Shown: positions 54,726 to 64,000 of the stretch, one piece after another
Layout of the letters: each line of letters starts with the position of its first letter
Position numbering within the stretch: position 1 is the first letter of the stretch
From: Phoronis australis
Taxonomy: Eukaryota > Phoronida > Phoronidae
Length of the DNA stretch: 64,000 bases
NCBI GenBank assembly: GCA_002633005.1
Contig: NMRA01000881.1
Location: 1-64,000 of the forward strand
Reading direction: 5' to 3'
Made by a program: the position numbers and the translations under genes
Notes under the pieces: model-generated
What the model saw: the letters and a program-made list of their open reading frames with translations, nothing else
Told to the model about the DNA's origin: nothing
Databases searched by the model: none

Positions 54726-57700
54726 TCCGAAACGGGAGAAATCGGAAGCTAGGCTTCATCAAATTTACGCTGTGTGATGTATCTGTAGCCTATGACAGGT
54801 TTCTACAGAACTGTGGCGCATTGCTATCAAACTTCGTTTATAAATTACGATCATTTTACAGAAAATTGTGCTAAAAACCCTGGGCGAAAACTCGCCAAGG
54901 CGCCGCTGCCTCGCGATCGTCGACAGGGCAGATTGAATAAAAATATAGTTTCGACTCAGCAAATTACCTGAAATCTTCACTTAAGTTTTCTAAATAGCGT
55001 CCCTAAGATTTTAAGTTCCTGTGGAGTCGGTATTAGGAAAAGGATAAGTTCAAATCTGCGCAAGATCGTACCCAGCAACATGAGAAAAATCTCTGGACGA
55101 ACGCACGTGTCGTAGTCACGTGACCTTTGTTTTGAAGATCGTCTGCGTATGTGAGTGAGCGAGCGCGTGCGTGTCATCAGCGTTCATTTGCCGGAGTAAA
55201 CCCAATGTAAGGCTTTAGGTGTGCTAAAGAAATAATACGAGCAGTATCACGAGAACGCGTTTTATTCAGCACTTGCTGATCGCATGTAGACTCCGGTGAC
55301 CTAAAGTCGTGATTATAAGCACATCTACTATTAAAACGTGCGAGAATTGTCTCGGTTGGGCCTAAGGCCGAATGTCATTGAGCCGCCGGGTGACTGGATG
55401 TGTGACAGTCTGAGTTATTTTCCAGGACATTCTGGGGCGGAGGTGTCTACTATGAGTGGGTAATTTTACTAGATACTTTACTTTAAAAACACCAGTTATG
55501 AATACATTAAAAAGTGATTTTAAAATAGAGCAATCGCTTTTAAAAATAACGTAACAGTTTTACGGCATTAGAAACTTTCTGAAATTAGTGCCAATCTTTA
55601 TTTCTTGCCGATGTGCTACCCGAAAACTAATGTCCGCGATGACAAGTGACACGTATATAGCGCGCGCTTCCTGGCCGTGTGCTTTTAGCAACCAGTTTTT
55701 TCTTCATGAGACCGTCGTTAGCTAAATGAGTATGTCGAGTACAATTCGCGGTTTTCACGTGTAGGCGCTACAAAGTGTTAAAGAGTAGGTCACACCTAAC
55801 CAAGTTCAGTGTACAATTTTTGAAACATATATAAATACGTTAAGGCTACAGACTAGAGAAAAGACAGTATTGACTACTGATATTGAACTCTAGAAATTTG
55901 CGTCAAGTTTGGAATTGGTATTGTGGAGAACATCAGACTGGTGTATGCAAATCTCTTCTTTTGAAAGGGCGCTCTTCCTGAACCAAGTTAAGCCTTAAAT
56001 AGTCTTACAACGACATTATCGTTGAGTGTTAAGAGTTTACTAGCTATAGTTTTAGTTCTACATGTTTCATTTTGCTGTACTACTTGTTTACTATAAGATA
56101 ATCCTTGATTGGCATGCCCCATGAAGTCAGGTAAGTGATGGCATAATTTGTTTACAATGGAACACTAGAGAATGTTCTAATGAATTCTAGCATGTTAGTG
56201 ATTAACACGGAATCGTTGTGTGGAACATTCTAGAGCCTGGTATATGTTTGCAGAATGATTGCGTAGACTTTGAAAAGTTCTAGAATGTGGTTGAATGGAT
56301 GAAAACTTCCAGAACATTGTAAGAGAACCAGGCCCCTTGTAAGTTGAAGTCAGTTGACTTGAGATGAAACAATAAATGTGTTAACCTGCGCCCACCCATC
56401 AACGGGTAAAACGTGACAGGGGGAGAAATCTTTTTTCTGATATCAGTCCCAGAGCGGAATTGAACTTGCATAACTCTCACGTTGCAGCCAAATACTCTCT
56501 TGTGGCTGAACCAAACCCCACTCAATGTGTGGTAGATATTTTAAGTGTATTTATCTCAGCGGTACAGTTCCCGGCCTTGATTTCAGCGAATTTCTGACAG
56601 ACAACGACGAGAATTGGCGATAAAATCACAAAAAGCACGACAGATTTTATTGCTTTGTAGCTGGGGTCAAAGGTGACAATGTCAAAAAGTCTTTCGTACT
56701 CAACAATAGTCCCAAAGCTGCGTTTTTCTGTGGTAAAAAATGATTCTGTCCCTTTAAATGTGTTATGTCTTTAGAACATTTTTCGGGAAGCTCCTTCAGG
56801 CAAATGGGGAGATAAGTGTGATTTATTATCGGCCAGTCGGTGGCGTTACAACATAGTGTAAGGAAACTAGTTAATCTGAACGAGTGTGGGTTATTTAGAG
56901 GATATGAGTCCACTTGTCAGTGTCATCTTAAGTGTTTGCATTTATCGAACTCGTAAACTGAATAATTTGAAAGTAGGAGTTCAAAGTCGTTTAAAGTTGC
57001 ATGCCCTTATTTTGGCAAATGAGGCGGCTAAGATTCAAAGTAAACACGATTTTTATCAGTTGTACATCGAAACCAATCACAATTTTGATCAGGTTACAAA
57101 CATCTGGAAAAGTTATGTCTTTGCATTCCCTTACAATAATCGCCAATCTGGTTTAAATATTTTGCGATTATTGTTAGAGAATGCATGAACAAACTTCTTT
57201 GGGATTTTTTTACCTACTCGAAGATCATGAAAGATTCGTTGTTTCGGTCTACAAAATACGAAAATGTCCGTTTCATTTGAATTATAATTGTCTCATTAGC
57301 GAATGTTGGGTCCAGCAAGTTTGAGTAGGCGAACGCTCATTTAAGACGTTACGCAAAATTACGCGTGTGTTCCGACTGCCGGATATGACGAGCGTCTAAG
57401 CAAGAGTGACCATTCATATTCCTGAGGCATTCTGGCAGATGAGCTTGTCTTAATCTGTGCACTTGCTGGCTTCCATTTCACTAAGTGGGAGAAGTTGGTG
57501 TACCATAACGTCAACGACAAAATAATGTAGACCACGTTCCTCTTTATAATATTATCACATGTGACAGATGCGTATATAATCGTTAATGGTTGAGCTATGT
57601 AAATCCCAGCAGCAATGTAATATTACTAAATTTCCATTGGCCTTGTAAACATGTAAATGAAAAACGCCTTCTGCACAACTCTGAAATCGACGAGTTTACG

Positions 57701-57970
57701 AGACTAGTCCATAGGGAAAGCTATTCTGTGGAGGTCGGTACTACTTAAGATATTGGAAGGATTTTGGTTACATTCAGAGCACACGGAACGAGCACAAGAC
57801 CTGCAGGCGCTTCATTTGAGAAAAGTTTTGCTCCCCTTTTGCCTCTCGTCATTGTTATTTCTTCCCTTGTTCGGCCTGTCGTCATCATTTACACCTCCGC
57901 CTTTTCTCGGTCACACCTGCTTTCCGACTTCTTCGCCCTTACCTCTTCCAATGCCTGTCAACACAGGTTT
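54726..57970. other. No supportable gene
   Basis: 55080-55200 is locally G+C- and CpG-richer with TCACGTGACC and a short GTGAGTGAGCGAGCGCGTGC run, but no promoter layout is clear. Frames of 81-100 codons on either strand at 56.3-57.2 kb resemble no known protein, and the longest begins at GTG. Confidence 0.4.
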
Positions 57971-58037
57971 CTCTCTCTCTCTCTCTCCCTCTCCCTCTCC
58001 CTCTCCCTCTACCTCTCCCTCCTCTCTCTCTCTCTCA
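57971..58037 (+). repeat. (CT)n/(CTCCCT)n microsatellite
   Basis: A pure pyrimidine tract of CT dinucleotides that changes to CTCCCT hexamers and back to CT. It generates the Ser/Leu/Pro-rich frames seen on the plus strand, which are not genes. Confidence 0.95.
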
Positions 58038-58395
58038 TTGCTTTCATTTAGTCTTTTGGCATAGTATTTGTCATTTTGTCTTAATAACTTAATTGACTTT
58101 TAAATCAACCCCAGGTAAAGGATATCTCCCTATACAAAAACACTCTATGAAACCACTCACATCGCCTACACGAAGGCGCCAGATTTATGCATACAATTTG
58201 GATTTAACAGTAATGGAGGGAAATGCCAATCCGGCATCGAGTTGTTTCAGTAAGGTCGGAAAGAGTGTCAGCTCACAAATTGATTAAGTAATTTTTAAAG
58301 CTTATGTTATACGACTCAACCATTCCCCAATGATCTCCTGTGGTTTTGTGGATACATTCACTGTGAAGAATAGAGTGTAGATACTCAACCGTGGT

Positions 58396-58716
58396 TCAAA
58401 AGCTCAATTCTGTCTTGATAGCTAGTGTGTTTCGGACGGGGGTTTCTTTCAGGATCTTTGAGAAAGCACCCTCAGCTTGCTTGTTGATATTGGTTTCGAC
58501 ATTACGAAGCATTTTCACTTTCCGAGATTGGCTGTCCGTATTAAGCTTATTTACTTGGATGCAAACTTCGTTGAAAACACAACTAAACTTTTTTGTTTGA
58601 AAGCTTGATATAGAGTCGCTCGTAATGTCGAAACAATCTTCTGCGCAGCTATGTAGCAAAACACCGAGACACATAACAAACAAACAAATTGAAACACGAG
58701 CTATATTTTGAGACAT
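58396..58716 (-). CDS. Hypothetical small secreted protein, 106 aa
   Basis: A complete frame from ATG (58716; context ACACCATGT, close to Kozak) to TGA (58396). Residues 1-24 look like a signal peptide: MSQNIARV, then a hydrophobic core 'SICLFVMCLGVLL', then HSCA with cleavage likely after Ala. The mature part is hydrophilic and plausible as protein. It has three cysteines near its start (EDCFD, FSCVF, EVCIQ), a Lys/Arg/Asn-rich helical-looking middle ('VKMLRNVETNINKQ') and no further cysteine. I do not recognise the family. No TATA box or terminator is evident. Open frames of this size also occur by chance in this window, so this is a candidate only. It could instead be a first exon. Confidence 0.35.
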   Translation of the reverse strand: MSQNIARVSICLFVMCLGVLLHSCAEDCFDITSDSISSFQTKKFSCVFNEVCIQVNKLNTDSQSRKVKMLRNVETNINKQAEGAFSKILKETPVRNTLAIKTELSF

Positions 58717-58719
58717 GGT

Positions 58720-61700
58720 GTCTTATCATCAGAAAATAAGTGGAATGGAGAAATACCCGAAGCGAAATAAACAGTGAAATACACGTGACAGCAGGAAGAT
58801 GAGAATACAAGCAGTGTGTGAATGTATAACACGGTAGGAAACCCGCAAGCCTGATGAAACAGAGCCAGCGTGCGGGCTGTGAGCTGCTCATTCAAAACAC
58901 GTTTTTCATGACTGATCAACAGGGACTCCAAAATCTTTAACCTAAATGTGTAATTTTCAACATAACGAATGATGGTATTGTCCACTATTTCTTGCCTAGT
59001 TAATTTTCGGTCGTGTTGGTTTACAAAATAATCTTGAATGGACCCACCCTGAAAGTGCAACCGTCGCGAGAGTGAACACACCGCTGGCTGTTCACTAGAA
59101 GGACATGACGTGCGGATTAGTAAACAGTATTACATTTGGCCACTGGTCGTGGTATTTCACTACTGGGTTTGTTTGTCATGACAAAGTGATGTGGCTTTAT
59201 TTTCTGATCATAAATGGTTACATTCAATCCATCACCAGGTTTGACCACCCCAATGTCATCCGTTACAATCTTCTTAAGCACATGTTCAAGACATACTGTT
59301 CCTAAAATACACGTTCTTAGTGGTACTAGTACTAGGTTCAGTGTTTACAAGCGGATCAATCCTAGATATGAAAGACCCAACATGGTTATCAACAAAAGAA
59401 TTAATATAACCATTCTTAACTAGAACTTCTTTTATGTGTTAAACATTAACGTTGAGTGCTTGGCGCGCCCTCTTGAGGTAAGTAGTCAGAACTGCTAGTT
59501 TGTGTCTTTCAGGGCATAGCCCTCACATAGTATTAAAATGTCTATGGTTCAGGCTAGTCATTTTTAACATGTAAACAGGCATCAATAGTTGTAGGTTTAT
59601 GATAAACTGAAGTATGAGATCCACCGTCAGAATAATGTACAAGGACATCGATAAAAGCCAACTTTTCACAGAAGGCAATTCATGCATGAATACTTGGATA
59701 CTGAAAAAACTGTTGCGTCACTGCTATGCGAAGCAACTCAACAAACTTACAAATACTCAAGGACGAAACTTATGATTTTATTTTGGAGTGTGTGTAACCC
59801 AATATGCCCAACAGCTGCTATCCGCCCAAAAACCTAAGGAGACGGAGTGGAAACATACAAGTTTGATATTAAAGGCAATTTAACTACTGATCGTAGGCTT
59901 GAGTATGAAAAATTTTATTAACCTTTAGTGATTGAATAACTCGAAAACTTTCCCAGTATCAAAACATACATTACAGTTCGATTGGCTGGCATACCAATGC
60001 CTTGGCCAAGGGTATCTTATTCGAAACTCATTAAACATTCATGCCGTCGGTAGTATTCGAGTACAAATGCGAAAGTTTATTCGAAGCACGTCGTGAAATT
60101 ATTAAGTTTTAGAGTCGAGCTCCGAGCCTTGACGTCGTCGAATGTGCATTCCTCCGTTTTTTCGGCTCAGAACCTATGCCATGGTATCGGTCAAGTGTTT
60201 TTATTTTGCAAGTAGAACCAAGTCATCTAGTAGTCTTTCACTGCTCATTGCAGAGTACAGAGAGACAACTTTTGTAAGCATATAAAGATATCCGCCTTGT
60301 TTTATGACAATCCAAAGCTGTTGAAGTTTAGTCAAATCTTGTTGGCATTCGCATTATTCTTTTGCCTATGAACTTTGCTCCGACTGTTTAACTGGAACCT
60401 AGCATTAACGGTTAGCTCTTACGACGCTACAAGTGCATTACATTGTTTCTTCTGAACATCATATGTCAAAAACAAGAGATCGGATTTGTATGAAACATTC
60501 ATATACTATGCTTCATGCACTAGTCTCAGAAATGATGAGGATTTATTTTTAAAGTGATCCAATTTTGCATGAGGAGCTATCAATAAAGGTTTGCAAATTT
60601 TTTACAAAAAAATGAAAAGTTTCATGAAACGAGAACGAGCCGATAACTTAAATAACTAACAGAATTTCGAGATTTCATCTCGAACATTTACATATATGTC
60701 AAATAACATTTGGTAGGACGTTATTGATACCGTTGTTCGACAATGGTTGCTAAATTTTGATAAAAATGTAGCGGTAGATTGGTATAATGTCAAAAACCAA
60801 ATTTCACAGGCTCTCTGCTTTCAGAGAATAGATATTTTTCTTGAGTTAAATTTTATATTTTTTAGGTATTTGACTGGGTGCACAGACTTGTTGGTAAAGT
60901 CTTACGTAACGTTGGGGAAAGGGATTTTGTTTCGTTAGCATACCGTTGGACGGACTGCGTGTGCGATTACGCGATGGGGTAGATCTCGGAAAATGACTTT
61001 TCTCGTCGATAATGTGATTAATGTCTTCATCTGTTGCTTTGTGATAAGAGGTTTTACTTTTCATGACCACGTGCACGAACATTACAGCAAAAGCAAGCTC
61101 GGATGTCAACATTTTTCTCATCAATGGGTTGCTTAACTTGCGTAGTGTCATGTACCGGCGATTTCCGAACGAACCCTCAGTGACTGCACTTAAGATAACA
61201 ACAATCATCTTAGTGGTGGCGACTTCGGAAGCGATGATTTGTTTCTTCTTCCTAGATTTTAACTTAGGTTGGCTTAAAATAGAATGTGTTTCGTAGACGG
61301 TAGAATTTCGCGAAGAAAGCAAGTATGATCACGTGCTTTCCTTGTTACACACGATCATCTATCGCGCAGTCGTGTACGATCTCTCGTTTTGCTAGTTTCT
61401 CGCATCTACGGAACCCATGCCAAGTTCAAATTCATTTTATCAGAAGTTTGGCTACTAGGAAAGCAGTACGGCTTCAGCTCCATTGACAAGTCACTGGTAC
61501 ACGTGAAATACTTCAACTGTCCTTTTAAGGGCGAAACTTGAGGAAATCATGACATTTTGTCACATGTCCAATAACTTTGTCGCGTTCAGACAATGCAAAG
61601 CGATCCAGAAAGAGCCCGTATAGTCCTTGTTTCCGAAAGAAACATGGGGGCATTACTTGTATGTTGGTACGGAATACCCGGTGTGTGGCCAGTACCAGCG

Positions 61701-62405
61701 ACTTACTTAATAATTCTATGACGAAATTAATTGAGCTCGCCGAAAATAAAATTTAACCCTGTTGTACGTCGATTTGAAAATTGTTTAACTTTGAAATAGC
61801 ATCACTTCCTATTCCTTTAAAGAGGCCTGGAACGCGATAAAAAGACCAATTTACAACATTGAAAGTGGTTATCTTTACTAATACAGAATTTAATCAGCAC
61901 ACCGGGTATTTTTACATTTTTTCTTAAAGATTTTTAATTTCTTTTGATAGCAAAGCATTTTATTTTAGTTTTAAATTTCAAAAAACGATCTATCTGTCGA
62001 CTGCTCGCCACTTCTCCCACAATGCAAAGCCGTCTCCTTACTTGGTATGGCAAGACATAGACTAACACACATTTCTCTTATATGAACAATGTGACCTTTG
62101 ACCTCAAACGGCTTCAAGAAATTGACTGTGAACCCATGTGCGCATTTTTCGTAAGTAGAAGGGGGATTACAAATTCTGTGGTGACCACAGAGTTTTTCCT
62201 AAGCGGTAAATTTCGAAAAGCGTGAATTTTGTGGGTTTTTTGGAAATTTCCTCACAGGGAAAGTGATTTCCTCTGAACTAGACGTTGCGAGGTGGTACTT
62301 TCGTCAGGAATTGTTTAGATGATAGTTTTGAAGAGCTTTCGAGTTCTATGTCTCTTTTAACATCTAGTGCGTACCTGCTGAATCAGGTTAATATGACCTA
62401 AATAC
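58720..62405. other. No other supportable gene
   Basis: The frame at 58701-59081 (-) opens with GTG and the one at 60846-61322 (-) opens with TTG. Both are moderately protein-like but lack starts, splice signals or recognisable motifs. The rest is anonymous A/T-rich DNA. A fragment 'GATAAAAAGACCAATTTAC' at 61837 resembles part of the 45.18-kb MITE. Confidence 0.4.
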
Positions 62406-62872
62406 CAGGGGGGAATCAGCAATTGGTCGGTTTTCAAAACCACTTGTCCGGTTCAGATGGCAGGAGTGCAGAAACCAATGGCCGGTGTTCTAACGTGGTG
62501 GTCGGACCTCAAAACGCGATGTCCGGTACCTCAACACCAGATGGCCGGGAACAAAATATGATTGTCCGGACCTAAAACGGGTTGGCAGGTGTTGAAACAC
62601 AATGGCCGAACCAGTCGCCAGTTTTGAACAAAACAAACAAACGGGTACGACAAATAAACACTTGATATCACGTGAATCCTTCAAGACATTCAAAACGATA
62701 CCGACTATCATGGTTTGGGTCCAGCCAACTAGTTTCTTAGGTGAGGCCATAGTGTTTTGAAGTCCGCACAACACGTTTGATCACTGGCCATTTGGTTTTG
62801 CAATCCAGCCGACTAGTTTTGAAGTCCGGGCAAGCGGTTTTGAAGTCCGACCAATTGTTGATTCCCTCTTGA
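62406..62872. mobile_element. ~465-bp fold-back element built of 'GGTCGGACTTCAAAAC' subrepeats
   Basis: The left end GGGGGGAATCAGCAATTGG is mirrored by the right end, which in reverse complement reads GAGGGAATCAACAATTGG. Both arms are made of ~25-30-bp units of the form 'xTGGTCGGACTTCAAAACxx' (left: GTCGGACCTCAAAACG, TTGTCCGGACCTAAAAC; right in reverse complement: GGTCGGACTTCAAAACC, GCCCGGACTTCAAAAC). AATAC lies at 62401-62405 and again at 62876-62880, a weak target-duplication candidate. The centre (62640-62740) is non-coding. Confidence 0.65.
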
Positions 62873-63507
62873 AGTAATACGGTGAAAAACTCGTGAAAAT
62901 TGCAGTTCGAGACTCAAACTCTGCGAAGGTAACGATTTTGAACTTGTCTTTCATTTACCTTCCTTTATACGTATTTCATGAAGCACGTCACGTGGAAATT
63001 TTCACTGTCAAGAAAAAACAAGAAAGTGGTTAACTGTACTTAGCAATTTCACAATTGGAAGGACACGCCTATCACAAACGAATATAAGTCCACGAGGAAC
63101 CATTTTTGATTAATTTTCAAGTTTAGAAAAGATTTACTTGAAAGTTGCTTTTCCTCAACATTTTTCCTTGCCCAACTTTTCTTGCTTTGCCCAACTGAAT
63201 CCACAACTACCAGGGGTCTGTCAGACACCCGACATCTCCTGCCCCAGAAGATACGCCCGTACCTATATTGACTCATCGGCCTCAATTCCAATGCAGATCC
63301 AGGATTTTGGGAGAAGTGAACTGAATAAATACACACGTGTGCGCACGCAAGCACGCATTAACATCTGCCCACGTACCCACACTCAAAGGTTACTGTCAGG
63401 TCATTTTACTTGGTTGAGTTTATGATAATGAACAGAAAGCGCCACAAGAATATTCTTTGAAAAATCATTTTGTAACATTCATAAAAGTTTCTGAACTCAA
63501 CCCCCGG
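62873..63507. other. No recognisable gene
   Basis: Contains a degenerate 'CACACGTGTGCGCACGC' stretch near 63331 and two overlapping opposite-strand frames of 95-101 codons (63049-63425) that are not protein-like. Confidence 0.4.
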
Positions 63508-63822
63508 GCAAACACCTTATTAAACCCGTGCTTTCTGTCAAACAACAACATTTGATTTACGCCACTTACCGTTATGAAATTGGTCTTTAATTGTTCCTTA
63601 GTCAAAAAAGCTGCGATTTCTGTGCTTGAAAATAACTGCCTCAGACCAAGGTCGCAAAATTTCAAGTTATTTTATTAGCCTGGTTTGCAAATTATATAAT
63701 GAAATTCTTTCAATTGGCTCTTTTTGGGCCAAGAGATGACTTATGAACTGATTGTGGAGTATGGTCAGACTACCTTCACAACGGTAAGTGGATTAAACCA
63801 AAACTTTGTTTACAGAACGCAC
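63508..63822. mobile_element. Relative of the 45.18-kb MITE
   Basis: The left arm ('TTAAACCCGTGCTTTCTGTC', then 'CCACTTACCGTTATGAA') is mirrored by the right arm (reverse complement 'GCGTTCTGTAAACAAAG', then 'CCACTTACCGTTGTGAA'). The left-arm order, including 'AAATTGGTCTTTAATTGTTCC', matches the reverse complement of 45.34-45.44 kb. The terminal bases are eroded. Confidence 0.55.
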
Positions 63823-64000
63823 AGGTTTACTGGCTGACATAAGCAGTTTTCAAAATTCGAAAGATAGTTCAAGGCTTGTGAGCTCAGAAGCAAATGCATC
63901 TGAGCACAGAGGCCATTTCAAGTTATAGTAAATAATCTCTACTCCAGCTCTTGACTGGCCTAGTTGGTGTGGTAATACTGTCTATTCAGACATCACATTT
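63823..64000. other. Window end, nothing recognised
   Basis: Short anonymous tail of the window. Confidence 0.4.

Noticed and set aside
55080-55200. CpG-rich promoter with E-box (TCACGTGACC)
   Set aside because: The E-box is clear, but no TATA box, initiator, leader or downstream exon could be assigned, so I did not annotate it as a promoter.
56886-57188. 100-codon plus-strand frame
   Set aside because: GTG start (first ATG at 56904), no recognisable motif and no promoter or splice context.
57753-58064. Two overlapping ~100-codon frames rich in Ser, Leu and Pro
   Set aside because: Both are translations of the CT microsatellite at 57971-58037.
58701-59081. 126-codon minus-strand frame
   Set aside because: Begins with GTG, no acceptor or donor could be fixed, and its 3' part is hydrophobic translation of a region that overlaps the start of the better-supported 58396-58716 ORF in another frame.
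60846-61322. 158-codon minus-strand frame, the longest in the window
   Set aside because: It opens with TTG, and its first ATG lies well inside. A Lys/Arg-rich stretch followed by a hydrophobic one recalls GPCR loop 3/TM6, but no following TM7 or NPxxY-like motif appears and a plus-strand frame overlaps it equally well. Not supportable.
1-64000. CRISPR array, bacterial operon or phage-like defence system
   Set aside because: No regularly spaced identical repeats with unique spacers, no ribosome-binding sites and no long adjacent ORFs; the sequence is eukaryotic in character.

Overview
This window looks like intergenic or intronic DNA from an animal nucleus, most likely a (probably marine) invertebrate. 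It is visibly A+T-rich. No reading frame longer than about 160 codons is open anywhere, there are no bacterial-style gene clusters, and most of what can be recognised is decayed mobile DNA. The element families fit an invertebrate: a Crypton-type tyrosine recombinase, a THAP-domain protein, a LINE reverse-transcriptase tail of the 'WIGHTLRK' type, a tRNA-like SINE head, and many TIR or fold-back elements. I cannot name the species. No complete conserved host gene can be supported. The best host-gene candidates are a possible Ig-like exon at 32.1 kb (+), a small secreted-protein ORF at 58.4-58.7 kb (-), and a TATA/CRE/CCAAT promoter-like segment with a splice donor at 42.1-42.3 kb (+).

Layout. 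0-1.9 kb: mostly anonymous, with a possible LTR/primer-binding-site relic near 0.7-0.96 kb. 1.9-10.0 kb: a mosaic of diverged copies of four repeat modules (called W, X, Y and Z here), interrupted by a 0.72-kb TIR element (7.46-8.18 kb) and a retroposon tail (9.50-9.58 kb). 11.2-11.7 kb: a MITE. 12.3-14.6 kb: tandem repeats split by a 1.6-kb TTAA-flanked element whose insertion point can be read from an uninterrupted repeat unit. 18.6-19.2 kb: a 601-bp fold-back element with palindromic subrepeats and an 8-bp target-duplication candidate. 20.7-22.0 kb: a TA-flanked TIR element with the acidic C-terminus of an unknown protein. 22.4-24.1 kb: an 869-bp near-identical tandem duplication whose junction is the window's only ambiguous base.

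28.7 kb: SINE head. 30.5-30.8 kb: LINE tail. 32.2-39.4 kb: the most interesting stretch, with three decayed elements end to end. They are a 4.05-kb TIR element carrying a degenerate gene of a widespread uncharacterised invertebrate protein family; a Crypton recombinase pseudogene with a readable R-H-R-Y signature; and a THAP-gene fragment flanked by ~320-bp inverted repeats that include the first codons of the THAP gene. 45-47.3 kb: a MITE and a ~38-bp minisatellite with self-complementary units. 49.8-50.9 kb: a longer-period tandem repeat. 54.4-54.7 kb: a near-perfect 30-bp hairpin and a small inverted-repeat element. 62.4-62.9 and 63.5-63.8 kb: two further fold-back elements.

How the parts relate: the window is best read as a record of transposition rather than a working gene set. 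Nothing here shows a pathway of cooperating genes. All similarity calls were made by eye and from memory of protein families; no search was run. Repeat boundaries are good to a few bases where a target duplication is stated, and to tens of bases elsewhere.
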